NCBI RefSeq assembly: GCF_016801985.1
Contig: NZ_JAEVLS010000004.1
Span: forward strand, 1-64,000
Reading direction: 5' to 3'
Source of the DNA: Steroidobacter gossypii
GTDB lineage: Bacteria > Pseudomonadota > Gammaproteobacteria > Steroidobacterales > Steroidobacteraceae
Length of the DNA: 64,000 nt
In this document: piece by piece, positions 7,391 to 16,529 of the stretch
How positions within the stretch are numbered: position 1 is the stretch's first letter
Layout of the letters: the number at the start of each line of letters is the position of its first letter
Notes under the pieces: generated by a model
The model's database searches: none
Seen by the model: the letters and a program-made list of their open reading frames with translations, nothing else
Told to the model about the DNA's origin: nothing
Translations under genes and position numbers: made by a program

Positions 7391-9796
7391 TCATGGCGAA
7401 CTGCCCTCGCTCGATCGGAGCAAATACCCGCTGGGCGGCTCAGCACCCAGCAGGTGACGAACGAAAAAATCCCATTTGCGCCGAATGAAGTACGGAGACT
7501 TGAAGAAGGCTGCGTGGTTCGCATTCGGAATGATAAGGAGGTCGAAATCCTTATTCGCTGTGATCAACGCATCAACGAGTTTCATCGTCAGCGCCGGAGA
7601 GACGTTGTCATCCAATTCACCGTGCATCAAGAACAGTTTCCCTTTGAGATTGCCCGCAAGGGGCAATGTGCTGCAGCTCAAGTAATCGCTCTCTCTTGGC
7701 GAGCCGTGATAGGTCTCCCCCCAGGGCGCCAGATACCCTCTTTGATCGTGGTTACCTTCGGCTGAGACACCAACCTTGTAGAACTCCGGATACTTCAACA
7801 GCGCATACGCAGCGGCGAACCCACCGCCTGAAACGCCGTCGATACCGACACGATCGAGGTCGATGTATGGGTACCGTGCCCCCAACTCCCGGATGCCCGC
7901 GATGTGGTCTTCCAAGTCGCTTGCCTTCTCCAGCCTTCCATAGGAGTAGTCCAGAAACGCCTTGGATCGATTTGGCGTCCCACGACCATCGATGGTGACC
8001 ACGATGAAGCCGAGCTCCGCCAGGCTCTGAGCTTCCGACCTGCCGAAGTTTGCCTCTACGAAAGTCTTCCCTGTGCGAATCGACTGCGGGCCCGGATAGT
8101 TCGCGTCGATCACCGGATAACTACGATGTGGATCAAATGTGCTGGGCCGATATAGATTGCCGTAGATGCGCGTGATGCCGTCGGCAGCCATGACACAAAA
8201 TGGCTCCGGGCAGACGTAGCCCCCCCTATGTAGCGCTGAGATGTCTGCACTCTCGAGCTTACGGACGAGTCTGCCGTCCGAGGTCCGCAACACAAAAACC
8301 GGAGGGACATCGGGGCGCGAGTAGTTGTCCACGAAGTATCTTCCGGAGCGAGAAAATTGTCTCTTCTGTGCCTCCGTGTGCGGGTCGTCAGGGGACAACT
8401 TTGATATGAAATGCGGCCACTTGTGGTCCGCGTCCTCCGGTGTGAGCAGCCGTAGTTCGGTGCCATCCATTCTGACGCTGTAAAGATGCTGAAAATAGGG
8501 ATCTCGACCGCTCTCCCGGCCGCTCGCGGTGAAATAAATTGTGCTGCTCGTCTCATCCACTCGGACGATGCTGCGGACCACCCACTCTCCGCTCGTAATC
8601 TGATTGCGGAGTGTCCCGGCGCCGTCGTACCAATACAGATGCCCCCAGCCGTCACGCTGCGAATACCAGATCACATCCCCATTGCTGAGCGATCTCACGA
8701 GCGGATTGTCAAAAACGGTGCTGGCGTTGGTGTGCACCAGCGTATCGCTAGTTTCGCGCAGGATCTCGGTTGATACGCCGGTTACCACATCGAATCTGCA
8801 CAGCGTAACCACCTTCGAGAATCTATCTCTGATCAGGTAATACACCGTGCCGCCGCAGGCCGACCACCAAACGTCCCGTTTCTCGAACGGTGTTTGCACC
8901 AGGCACGGTAGGCTTGCATTCGGAAGGTCAATGCAAGATCGCGCGGCGATATCAACGAGCACCAATTGAACGGTCGGCAGATGCTCGTCCCCTGGCATTG
9001 CGTACCGGAAGGTGTGCAGCTTCGGCCTTACACTTCCATCCTCAGGTACCGACTGAATTAGATGTGCGCTGAGCACCTGCCGCTCGTCCAATCGGTGAGT
9101 TAGCAAGAAGCGCGAGTCCGGCGACCACACGGCCTGCAGTACGGGTGCCTTTCTTTCGCGAGCATCGCTTACGACGTGCGTGCAAAACTCCGGCAGCCCT
9201 GCATACCCACAATGCTCCATGCCGTCCGTCGTCAACGCAATTGCGTCGCCACCAACCGCCGGACGAATCCGAAGGTTGTAACCCTCAACAAAGGCCACCA
9301 GCTTGCCGTCTGGTGATATCAGCTCTCCTGGTAACGCAGCCATCGATTTGCGCTCGCAGCCCGGCGGGCTGAATCGGCAAATCCATGAGATCCCGTCCAG
9401 GCTCAACTCAATCGCGGCTCGCCCTTCCACGTACCGAAAGGTCTCGAATGGTAGCCTCTTCGGGCTGATGTGCTTGCCCATGGCATGCGATAGGGCAGAC
9501 GCGACCTTGCCATGATCAAAAGCGGGTGCTTCCTCTCCCGTCGTGGCGTCAATGGCGACGAAGGATCGATCGCCATCGGTCGTGACGCGCATGTACCAGA
9601 ACCGTTCCTCATCTTCGATCCATTGATGCTGGATGTCTGCATTGCGCGCATACCGCTCTCGATTCCAGCTGAGGAATCGCTCAGCCCGAGCATAATCGTC
9701 AGCTGTCACCTGCAAAGCAGCGCCACTCGGCCGTTGCCCAGGGTTGTCAGGCGTATAATCGTGCGCCAGATCAGCGCTATCCCTGCGTTTCAGCAT
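7391..9796 (-). CDS. S9 family peptidase, dipeptidyl-peptidase IV type
   Basis: An 801-residue prolyl-oligopeptidase-family enzyme. Residues ~60-520 form the beta-propeller (DPPIV N-terminal) domain with repeated SPDG/WSPDSR blades. Residues ~530-801 form the alpha/beta hydrolase domain. The catalytic triad is readable: Ser656 in GVSGGGFA, Asp730 (or 729) in HGELDDN and His761 in NANHAAF. The sequence around GNHDQRGY...WGETYHG is typical of a bacterial S9 subgroup. No signal peptide is visible at the N-terminus (MLKRRDSADL), so it may act inside the cell or use an unrecognised export route. It is the first gene after the TonB receptor (52 bp gap). It could be confused with lasso-peptide isopeptidases, which also pair S9 enzymes with TonB receptors, but no lasso precursor or B/C genes are present. 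Confidence 0.92.
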   Translation of the reverse strand: MLKRRDSADLAHDYTPDNPGQRPSGAALQVTADDYARAERFLSWNRERYARNADIQHQWIEDEERFWYMRVTTDGDRSFVAIDATTGEEAPAFDHGKVASALSHAMGKHISPKRLPFETFRYVEGRAAIELSLDGISWICRFSPPGCERKSMAALPGELISPDGKLVAFVEGYNLRIRPAVGGDAIALTTDGMEHCGYAGLPEFCTHVVSDARERKAPVLQAVWSPDSRFLLTHRLDERQVLSAHLIQSVPEDGSVRPKLHTFRYAMPGDEHLPTVQLVLVDIAARSCIDLPNASLPCLVQTPFEKRDVWWSACGGTVYYLIRDRFSKVVTLCRFDVVTGVSTEILRETSDTLVHTNASTVFDNPLVRSLSNGDVIWYSQRDGWGHLYWYDGAGTLRNQITSGEWVVRSIVRVDETSSTIYFTASGRESGRDPYFQHLYSVRMDGTELRLLTPEDADHKWPHFISKLSPDDPHTEAQKRQFSRSGRYFVDNYSRPDVPPVFVLRTSDGRLVRKLESADISALHRGGYVCPEPFCVMAADGITRIYGNLYRPSTFDPHRSYPVIDANYPGPQSIRTGKTFVEANFGRSEAQSLAELGFIVVTIDGRGTPNRSKAFLDYSYGRLEKASDLEDHIAGIRELGARYPYIDLDRVGIDGVSGGGFAAAYALLKYPEFYKVGVSAEGNHDQRGYLAPWGETYHGSPRESDYLSCSTLPLAGNLKGKLFLMHGELDDNVSPALTMKLVDALITANKDFDLLIIPNANHAAFFKSPYFIRRKWDFFVRHLLGAEPPSGYLLRSSEGSSP

Positions 9797-9848
9797 CCAA
9801 GATGCTCACATTTAGTTGGAAATTGCATGGTGCGGAGATTCCTTCCGA

Positions 9849-12071
9849 TCAGAAGGATTTGGTTACGGAGAATCCGATGGTGCGAGGCTGTATGTACGTG
9901 AACAAGTCTGGATTCGGGACAGTGGCATCCAAGCCGCTTCTCAACACCCCCCGCTCGTCCGAAACATTGTTGCAGAACATGTTCAACGTCCAAGACTCAT
10001 AGACGACACCGGCTCTCAGATCAGTCTGAGTGTACGAGGGAAACGATTGTCGAACCGGAGTCGCCTTGAACTGCCCCTTACGTTCGCCGACATAGCTTAT
10101 CGAGCCCCCAAGGAAACCCGTGGCACGACCCAACGGAAACTCCTGATCGATCGAAAAATTTCCGGACCATCGGCTGCTGTAAGGCAACGGGTCGCCTTCA
10201 GCGCCACGGATTCTGGAAAGCGTTTCCGGAAAGTCTTCGGCGAGCTCCGCCTCGCTAAACGCAACCCAAGCCGAGACCGTGAGCCCATCGACGGGATTTG
10301 ACTGCAGCGACAGTTCGGCACCTTGGCTTCTCGCGGCACCAGCATTGTCCTGGAAGCCAAGCGCGCCTGTGCTCAAAGAAAGCTGCACATCTTTCCAGTC
10401 GATGTAGTACATGGAGGCATCGAATGAAACCGCTCCCTCAAGCACCGCGCCCTTCAAACCGATTTCGTAGTTCTCAGTCGTATCGGCCCCGAACTGGCAC
10501 GGGATGTTCGCCGTTCCGCACGTTGTATTGGGACCTCCTGGGCGATAACCCGAGGCAAACCTCGCGTACAGCATGAAATCTCGGGAGATCTTCCACCTCG
10601 GCGTCACTAAGTAAGTGAACGGCTCGTCCTCCGAGTTCACTTCCGGAACATTGGGCGCATTCGGAAAGAAGATAGGCTGCAACACACCGGATCTGATCGT
10701 GTGAAACGACAGCTCATTGTGGCTAAGGCGCCCTCCCAGCTGAACATCGAAACGATCCGTAAAGGTAAACGTAACGTTGGTGAACGCTGAGTACTCGGTG
10801 AAGTCACTTGGAGTCGCAAGCGTAAGTAAGGTGCCGACTACGCCGCCATCTGCGGGATTTACTGCAGCGAAGTCCCCCGTGGCGTCCACTCTCTCGTCGG
10901 TGTAGAAGGCGCCGATCATCCATTTGACTCGCTCTCCCAGGGGAACGAGCAACCTGAGCTCCTGTGATACCTTCTCGGTTTTGCGATGGAAGGGAGCTGA
11001 ACTTCCACTTACACCAAACGAGGCATTCGCAAATTCACCGAACGAAGCAGTGACATCGATATTCGTTTCGATCTTGTCGATGCTGTATCCGCTCGCTGAG
11101 ACAATCTCTGCGCGACCCAGATCGGCTCGGATCGTCGCTGCATAAGCTTGCGTGTCTCTCACATACCCGCCGCTGCGGCGAAGCGCGTTTCTTTGCAAGC
11201 CCGACAGGCTCTTGTCTACTTCATCGGTTCCATGGCGCTCACTATCTTGAAGTAGAGCGGTAAGCTTCACGGAGACTCGCTCGGATGGACGCCAAAGCGC
11301 GGCAAGTCGACCGCCATCGTTGTCTCGACGGTTTATGTCCTGTTCGCCGGTGAGGGGATTATCGACGTAGCCCGCTTCACGTCCTGTGAATCCGCTGGCT
11401 CGTATTGCAAACGTATCCCCCAACGGGATATTCACTGCGCCTCGAAAGTTGTATCCCTCATCCCCGCCTCCCCGGACATCGGAAAAGCCAATCTCGGCAC
11501 GCCCGGTAAATGCTTCGATACTTGGGTCTACTGTCACATACTTCAGCAAACCTCCGATGCTGCTGGCGCCATACAGCGTGCCTTGCGGACCACGCAAAAC
11601 TTCAACCTGTGCCAGGTCGCTCGGATCGATATCCGGAACGAGATAGCCGCCGCCCTGGGTGGTCGAGGAGCCATAGGGCACGTCATCAATAAGAATCGCG
11701 ACGGTGGGATTGGTGACGCCACCAGTGGTAATACCACGGATCGCGATGGTTGGTACGCCCGCGTCTCCGATCAGAGCCAGCCCGAGTCCGGGGCTCCTCG
11801 TGTAATAGTCCTGGATACGCAATTGGTTGTTGCTAGCAAGCTGGTCCGCGGAGATGACGCTTACCGGAACTGGCACATCCTGCAGGCGTTCAGCTTCCTT
11901 TTGCGCCGACACGATGACTTCTTCCACTCCGCGACCAAGGGTTCCGGTGACATTGGTCGTGGCAGCCGCTTCCGAACCTGACGCAGCGTCCTGGGCAGCA
12001 GCCTGAGTCCATGCACCGACGGTGCTCGTCATCGCGGCGGTGGAAAGCATCAGGCTGATAGTTCTTCTCAT
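9849..12071 (-). CDS. TonB-dependent outer-membrane receptor
   Basis: A 740-residue receptor. The ATG at 12071 gives a signal peptide (MRRTISLMLSTAAMTSTVGA, cleavage near AAAQDA). A TonB-box-like EEVIVSAQK follows, then a plug domain with DVPVPVSVISADQL, the NPTVAILIDDVPYG stretch and VEVLRGPQGTLYGA. The remaining ~550 residues are a 22-strand-type barrel ending in IGFSVTKSF with a terminal Phe. Upstream codons to 12230 lack signal-peptide character. It opens the seven-gene operon running to 685, so it should import the substrate handled by the following S9 and S15-type enzymes. It belongs to the large sphingomonad/xanthomonad-like receptor group whose ligands range from iron chelates to oligosaccharides and peptides; the ligand is inferred only from neighbours. 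Confidence 0.93.
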   Translation of the reverse strand: MRRTISLMLSTAAMTSTVGAWTQAAAQDAASGSEAAATTNVTGTLGRGVEEVIVSAQKEAERLQDVPVPVSVISADQLASNNQLRIQDYYTRSPGLGLALIGDAGVPTIAIRGITTGGVTNPTVAILIDDVPYGSSTTQGGGYLVPDIDPSDLAQVEVLRGPQGTLYGASSIGGLLKYVTVDPSIEAFTGRAEIGFSDVRGGGDEGYNFRGAVNIPLGDTFAIRASGFTGREAGYVDNPLTGEQDINRRDNDGGRLAALWRPSERVSVKLTALLQDSERHGTDEVDKSLSGLQRNALRRSGGYVRDTQAYAATIRADLGRAEIVSASGYSIDKIETNIDVTASFGEFANASFGVSGSSAPFHRKTEKVSQELRLLVPLGERVKWMIGAFYTDERVDATGDFAAVNPADGGVVGTLLTLATPSDFTEYSAFTNVTFTFTDRFDVQLGGRLSHNELSFHTIRSGVLQPIFFPNAPNVPEVNSEDEPFTYLVTPRWKISRDFMLYARFASGYRPGGPNTTCGTANIPCQFGADTTENYEIGLKGAVLEGAVSFDASMYYIDWKDVQLSLSTGALGFQDNAGAARSQGAELSLQSNPVDGLTVSAWVAFSEAELAEDFPETLSRIRGAEGDPLPYSSRWSGNFSIDQEFPLGRATGFLGGSISYVGERKGQFKATPVRQSFPSYTQTDLRAGVVYESWTLNMFCNNVSDERGVLRSGLDATVPNPDLFTYIQPRTIGFSVTKSF

Positions 12072-12814
12072 GCTCGGTCCCCTGTATGGATGTTGGAGCC
12101 ATACCTTCCTATGGCTAGACCGGCAAGAGGAGCAGATTGAGCCCTTGTGCCTCAGAGGAAGACACGAAGACAGTCGTTCATCCTCAGCTACGCCCCCCCG
12201 ATTCACGTCAGAGAGCCCCGCCTTGATCACTCAGCATGTCTGCCTTCTACTTGCCTCGCTACGATGCCGACAAGTCTGACGAGCGCTTACATCGCCCTGC
12301 GGAAGAATGCGCCCACGCGCATCGTTGTCTTCGAAGTAGTCCTCGTCGGGCATTGAGCGCCAATGCGAGATGACACTCAGACCGTTTGCACATAGACTGG
12401 GGCGTGGCTCGCGCATTGCCACTGAGCAGTCCTTCGGAGCGACCTTGGAATAACTGATCCTCGGGAAAGGTCGTTGCCTCTCACCTGCAGCGGGCACGCT
12501 TCGATCGTCTTTGACCGGGAGCCACAAGTGTCGGACGAATGCAAGGCCAGTTAAGTCGTCGGACCTTGCTTAAAGGCGGCTACGGTGGAGACTGCGGTTT
12601 GTCTCCCCCTCCCACATTGCGTTGGGCAGCCTCGTAGCACAAGCTCACGTGGCGACGGCGCCCGATCGCACCGCCCGCGTCGGGCATCTTCAATCATCAT
12701 CGATCTGACTTGTTACTGAACTGGTCGCCCATCAATCAGTGCTTCTGGTATGACTTCCTCTCGCGCGACTTGATGACGTGGCGGATAACCACACAGCACG
12801 ATCGAACGCAATGA
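12072..12814. other. intergenic region, promoter side of the TonB receptor operon
   Basis: About 740 bp between the receptor start and the DedA stop hold no gene I can support. A 98-codon minus-strand frame at 12231-12527 has no recognisable domain. On the minus strand a weak sigma-70-like pair (TTGCCG, 17 bp, TATGGC) lies near 12103-12131 upstream of the receptor. A 6-bp inverted repeat with a 14-bp loop spans 12660-12685, without a T-run. No RNA gene is seen. Confidence 0.4.
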
Positions 12815-13426
12815 TCACCGCCCCGCGCGCTTCTCCCGCCGAAGCTTCACAACTCGATACACGTATGTAACGAGGATCAGAGCGATGATGCCCTTCGTCA
12901 CCGGGTCCATGTACTTCGCGACTTGCTCGTACTGTGCGCCAAGCTGAAATCCGGCGAACACCAGAGCAGCATTCCACAAAGTGCTGCCGATCGTGGTGAA
13001 CAAGATGAAGCGCGGCAGTGACATGTGAGTGATGCCCGCCGGCACGGAGATCAACGTGCGCACGGCGGGGACCACACGACCGAACAGCACGGCCTTACCG
13101 CAGTGACGTTGGAACCATTCGTACGCACCGTTCACGTCGTGCTCAGAGATGGTCAGCCATTGACCGTGTCGACCAGCCCAGCGAGCGAGGCGCTCACGAC
13201 CCAGTACCCGCCCCGCCCAGTACCAGGGCGCCGCGCCGATCAGTGAGCCCAGGGTGCCCGCCGCAACGACGCCGATGCCGTTCAGATCGCCTCGGGATGC
13301 GGCGAAACCAGCAAACGGCATGATCAGCTCGGAGGGCAGCGGCGGGAACACATTCTCGAGGAACATCAGCAGCAGGATGCCCCAGTAGCCTGCTGACTCC
13401 AGGAATTCAACGATGCGTTCGACCAT
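12815..13426 (-). CDS. DedA family membrane protein
   Basis: A 203-residue DedA/SNARE-associated-type integral membrane protein. The N-terminal segment has LMFLENVFPPLPSE with the family's conserved acidic and Pro residues, followed by GxxxG-rich helices. The signature FGRVVPAVRTLISVPAG matches the conserved R-x-x-P-x-x-R block of DedA proteins, and the C-terminus is basic (KLRREKRAGR), as expected for a cytoplasmic end. DedA proteins are thought to be proton-coupled lipid-carrier (undecaprenyl phosphate or phospholipid) flippases that support envelope integrity. It starts 27 bp after the HAF-repeat gene and may be cotranscribed with it. No link to the NRPS cluster is visible. Confidence 0.93.
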   Translation of the reverse strand: MVERIVEFLESAGYWGILLLMFLENVFPPLPSELIMPFAGFAASRGDLNGIGVVAAGTLGSLIGAAPWYWAGRVLGRERLARWAGRHGQWLTISEHDVNGAYEWFQRHCGKAVLFGRVVPAVRTLISVPAGITHMSLPRFILFTTIGSTLWNAALVFAGFQLGAQYEQVAKYMDPVTKGIIALILVTYVYRVVKLRREKRAGR

Positions 13427-13453
13427 GCGTGCCCGCCACTTGCACCAACCTCG

Positions 13454-14572
13454 TCACTCGCACGGCGGTCCGCCGGGTTTCCTGGGTTCCAGCATGAATG
13501 CACGCTGTGGATCTTGTGAATCGGTGTAATAGCCGATCGCTGCGATCCGTGAGCGATCATTAATTGCACTCGCGATCACCAGTACGATTCGCGAGGCGAG
13601 CGGGCTGCTCGAATCGATCAGATCGTTGAGGTCCCGAATGCCCGAGCGTCGCGACCATATGACGGCATGCGGCGGGCCATCCGCGATGGATGACGCGCCG
13701 ACGATGGTGCCCCAATCGTTGATGCCAGTGGCAGTCGAATAAGTTATTTCCCCAGTGAGCGTCGGCAGGTACTGCAAGCCATCTCGCCGGGTCCACTTGA
13801 AGGCGCGAGTTTGATCCGCGACGGTCTCGCCCACGACTTCGCCGTGGTTGTTGATTCTGGTCGGCAGAATCACCAAAGAGCTGGAAGGCGCAAGGCGCCG
13901 CATTCCGTGGCGCTTGTCCCATATGAATCCCTCGGCGGTGATGGGGCCGGTGCTCGTTCCGATCACCTGGCCTCGATCGTTGATGTCGCTCGCCCCGCTG
14001 CTGCCGTCCCCGTCCGCGAACGCCCCCAGATCCATCACCTCACCGTTTTTCTCTCTCAAGAACGCACGTTGCTGATGAGTGGGACCGAACTCGCTGGAAC
14101 CGGCGATCTGACCGCGACGATTGATGCCGCTTGCGAAGGCTTCTATGCCTCCCAAGGACACGTGCAGCTGCCGGATACCGGCGCTCGGCGTCCAAACGAA
14201 GGCGACATCTTCTCCCGAATCGCTGTTGGAGGCGTTGCCGACGATGATACGGTCGTCGCTGATGTCTGCGGGATTGAGGTTTTCATGCCCGGGTAGCACG
14301 CCAAGGTCTCGCATCCCTGTCCGCCGGCTCCAGATGAAACCGTGATTGGTCAGGTCGGTGGACACCGCCTGCCAGCCCACGATCTCATCGCGCTCGTTGA
14401 TCGCGGGCGCTCCCTGGTATGTTTCCCCGGCCGGCAGGCCCGGCAACCGCCCCAGATCGTAAACGCAGTAGGATGCGGCCTCGATGGGGCCCTTATCCGC
14501 ACCCGCATGTCCCGACGCCGGTAGCAAGACCACACTGACCGAAAGCGCAGCAAGAAACATCCGATGCAGCAT
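13454..14572 (-). CDS. exported HAF-repeat protein
   Basis: A 372-residue secreted protein. The N-terminus has a signal peptide (MLHRMFLAALSVSVVLLPAS, cleavage near GHAGA). The rest is made of about seven repeats of ~50 residues. Each has a variable INxxGxIVG stretch followed by an aromatic-rich core such as GFIWSRRTGMRDLG, AFVWTPSAGIRQL, GFIWDKRHGMRRL and AVIWSRRSGIRDL, which is the HAF extracellular repeat pattern. A strong AAGGAGG ribosome binding site lies 6 bp before the ATG. The repeats probably fold as a beta-propeller-like structure. Function is unknown for the family; the location is periplasmic or extracellular. Confidence 0.9.
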   Translation of the reverse strand: MLHRMFLAALSVSVVLLPASGHAGADKGPIEAASYCVYDLGRLPGLPAGETYQGAPAINERDEIVGWQAVSTDLTNHGFIWSRRTGMRDLGVLPGHENLNPADISDDRIIVGNASNSDSGEDVAFVWTPSAGIRQLHVSLGGIEAFASGINRRGQIAGSSEFGPTHQQRAFLREKNGEVMDLGAFADGDGSSGASDINDRGQVIGTSTGPITAEGFIWDKRHGMRRLAPSSSLVILPTRINNHGEVVGETVADQTRAFKWTRRDGLQYLPTLTGEITYSTATGINDWGTIVGASSIADGPPHAVIWSRRSGIRDLNDLIDSSSPLASRIVLVIASAINDRSRIAAIGYYTDSQDPQRAFMLEPRKPGGPPCE

Positions 14573-14637
14573 TGCATCCTCCTTGTTCGAGAATTGGGCG
14601 GATCACTACGCTTTCCGATTACACGCGCGCGGATGTT

Positions 14638-15005
14638 TCAACGCCTAACGCCGGTACAACGTTCCTTTCGATCGGCCCGTTCGCTCACTTCCAAGGCAAA
14701 AAAACTCGAAACATCCCGTTCGAATGGGCGGCTGACTTGCAGAACGTCCCAATGCTCGACGATCCTGCCCACCTGGTCGAGCCGAAAGATGTCGATGCCC
14801 GCATAGTCGTGATCGCCGGGCCAATGCTCGAAGCAATGGAGGACGACAAGGTCGCCCTCCGCCATGGCGCGCTTGACTATCGCCCGCTTGCCCGGCCACT
14901 CACGCGCCATGCGTTCGAAATAACTGATGAACGAGGTCGGCGGTGGTTGAACGTCACCTCATAGAAGGCGATTACGTTCGCCTTGTTCCGGGCAAGATCG
15001 GCCAT
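14638..15005 (-). pseudogene. broken SnoaL-like (NTF2-fold) protein gene
   Basis: From the ATG at 15005 the minus strand reads [20 protein letters not shown], the normal start of a SnoaL-like aldol-condensing/NTF2-fold protein. The frame then departs. The family resumes in another frame as [19 protein letters not shown], then [15 protein letters not shown] and IVEHWDVLQ, ending at 14638. The segment that normally joins the two (about 25-30 residues, including the ligand-binding DRYIQHNP-type motif) is missing at about 14935-14950. The C-terminal tail after VLQ also departs from the usual NGMF ending. I read this as an internal deletion with frameshift. It lies 41 bp downstream of the RidA gene, a frequent neighbour of intact SnoaL genes under LysR control. 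Confidence 0.72.
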
Positions 15006-15046
15006 CACACTCCCCTCCGGCGAGAGGCTTGAGCGCTCACCGTGTG

Positions 15047-15445
15047 TCACGCGGCCGCGGGCAGCTTCACAGTCACCTTGATTTCGAACGTAAACCCGGT
15101 CAGCCAGGTCACGCCGATCGCCGTCGCGGTCGGGTACGGCGCTTCACCCCAGGATTCCTGGACGATCGGCCAGATCGTCTCGAAGTTCTTTTCCATGTCC
15201 ACGACGAAGTAGGTGGCGTCCACCACGTCCTCGAGCGTCGCGCCGGCGGCCTTGAGGATCGCGCGGAGATTGTCGAACGCCAGGCGGACCTGCTTCGCCA
15301 GGTCCGGCTCGGGCGAGCCGTCTTGGCGGCTGCCGACCTGGCCCGAAACGAACAGGAAGCCGTTGGACCGGACCGCCGGCGAATAACGATGGCGGTCATA
15401 GAGGGCGTGGCGACCAGGGGGAAAAACGACGTCACGGGTGGCCAT
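15047..15445 (-). CDS. RidA (YjgF/UK114) family protein, atypical
   Basis: A 132-residue trimeric-fold RidA family protein, with the family's FLFVSGQVG, the LRAILKAAGATLEDVV helix and a terminal VTVKLP strand. Canonical RidA enzymes hydrolyse reactive enamine/imine intermediates using an Arg in a P-A-R context near residue 105. Here the corresponding stretch reads YPTATAIGV, so that Arg is absent and a deaminase role is doubtful. It is transcribed away from the LysR gene (125 bp between starts) and is followed by the broken SnoaL-like gene, so it was probably the first gene of a small LysR-controlled unit. Confidence 0.88.
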   Translation of the reverse strand: MATRDVVFPPGRHALYDRHRYSPAVRSNGFLFVSGQVGSRQDGSPEPDLAKQVRLAFDNLRAILKAAGATLEDVVDATYFVVDMEKNFETIWPIVQESWGEAPYPTATAIGVTWLTGFTFEIKVTVKLPAAA

Positions 15446-15530
15446 GAAAAAGCTCCAAACACGGGTGTTAACGACGACTTCACTCTAGACGCCGGCGCGC
15501 GACCGACAAACACCCAACTCTGTGCATCAC

Positions 15531-15549
15531 TGTTTGTACAATCCAAACA
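15531..15549. promoter_or_regulatory. candidate LysR-type operator in the RidA/LysR divergent gap
   Basis: The intergenic region holds the inverted repeat TGTTTG-N7-CAAACA (arms 15531-15536 and 15544-15549). It sits 20 bp before the LysR ATG and about 90 bp before the RidA ATG. LysR-type regulators usually bind interrupted dyads of about this size next to their own divergently transcribed target. Assignment rests on position and symmetry only. Confidence 0.4.
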
Positions 15550-15569
15550 ATCCCGGCCAGGATCGACCT

Positions 15570-16487
15570 ATGGACCGATTCGATGCGATGCAGGCGTTCG
15601 TTCGAGTGGTGGAGACCGGAAGCTTCACCAAGGCGTCCGAGACGCTGCACATGAGCAGAACCACCGTGACCCAACTCGTCCAGCAACTGGAAGCGCGACT
15701 GCGCGTCAAGCTGCTCAATCGCACCACCCGTAAAGTCAACGTGACGGCGGATGGGGCGGCCTACTACGAGCGGTCCGTTCGGGTGTTGGCGGATCTGGAC
15801 GATGCGGAGACCAGTGTGTCCACCGCCGCAGCCGCGCCGAGAGGTCGCTTGCGAGTGGATGTGCCCAGTCCACTCGCGAGATTGATCCTGGTGCCGGCCC
15901 TGCCCGCGTTTCACGAACGGTATCCCGACATTCAGCTCGACATGGGTGTCAGCGACCGCGTCGTGGATGTGATTGGCGAGAACGTGGACTGTGTCGTGCG
16001 TGGCGGTGAGCTCAAAGATCAATCGCTGCAGGCACGACACGTCGGTGATCTGCAGCTTGCCGTTTATGCAGCGCCCTCTTATCTGAAGCGTGCCGGCACC
16101 CCGTCGCACCCAGACGAGCTCGAAAGTTCACACCACCGCATCGTGGGATTTTTATGGGGGCGATTCGGCAAGCCATTGCCTTACGCCATGACTCGAGACG
16201 AAGAGCGCCTGAACGTGCATGGTCGCTATGTTGTCGCACTCGATGACGGCAATGCCTACCTTGCGGCCGGCCTGGCTGGCATGGGAATTCTATGGCTACC
16301 GAAGTACATGTCCGAGGCACACGTAGCGCGGGGCGAGTTGGCGCCGCTGTTCCAGGACTGGCGACTCGATACGATGCCGCTCTATCTGGCGTTCCCGCCA
16401 AACCGGCATGTCAGCGCCAAGCTGCGCGTTTTCATCGATTGGATCGTCGAGCTGATGGCGCGCCATGCGCCGATTGCACGGGGATGA
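15570..16487 (+). CDS. LysR family transcriptional regulator
   Basis: A 305-residue LysR-type regulator. Residues 1-60 form the winged helix-turn-helix (MDRFDAMQAFVRVVETGSF, then SRTTVTQLVQQLEARL and LLNRTTRKV). Residues ~90-295 form the periplasmic-binding-protein-like effector domain (GRLRVDVPSPLAR onward). It belongs to the PbpR/DsdC-unlike group often found next to oxidoreductases and RidA/SnoaL genes. The ATG at 15570 is chosen over the in-frame ATG at 15522 because the homology starts there and AGGA lies 7 bp upstream. The divergent RidA gene is its likely target; the effector is unknown. Confidence 0.93.
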   Translation: MDRFDAMQAFVRVVETGSFTKASETLHMSRTTVTQLVQQLEARLRVKLLNRTTRKVNVTADGAAYYERSVRVLADLDDAETSVSTAAAAPRGRLRVDVPSPLARLILVPALPAFHERYPDIQLDMGVSDRVVDVIGENVDCVVRGGELKDQSLQARHVGDLQLAVYAAPSYLKRAGTPSHPDELESSHHRIVGFLWGRFGKPLPYAMTRDEERLNVHGRYVVALDDGNAYLAAGLAGMGILWLPKYMSEAHVARGELAPLFQDWRLDTMPLYLAFPPNRHVSAKLRVFIDWIVELMARHAPIARG

Positions 16488-16529
16488 GAGAACCACCGGA
16501 CCTCACACACCGCTGTACTGGCGCGCGCC

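Noticed and set aside
7391-12071. Lasso-peptide locus (S9 isopeptidase next to TonB receptor)
   Set aside because: No precursor peptide, B or C proteins are found, and the S9 sequence is of the general DPPIV type.
12231-12527. 98-codon minus-strand frame upstream of the TonB receptor
   Set aside because: No family likeness, no good ribosome binding site and atypical composition; treated as non-coding.
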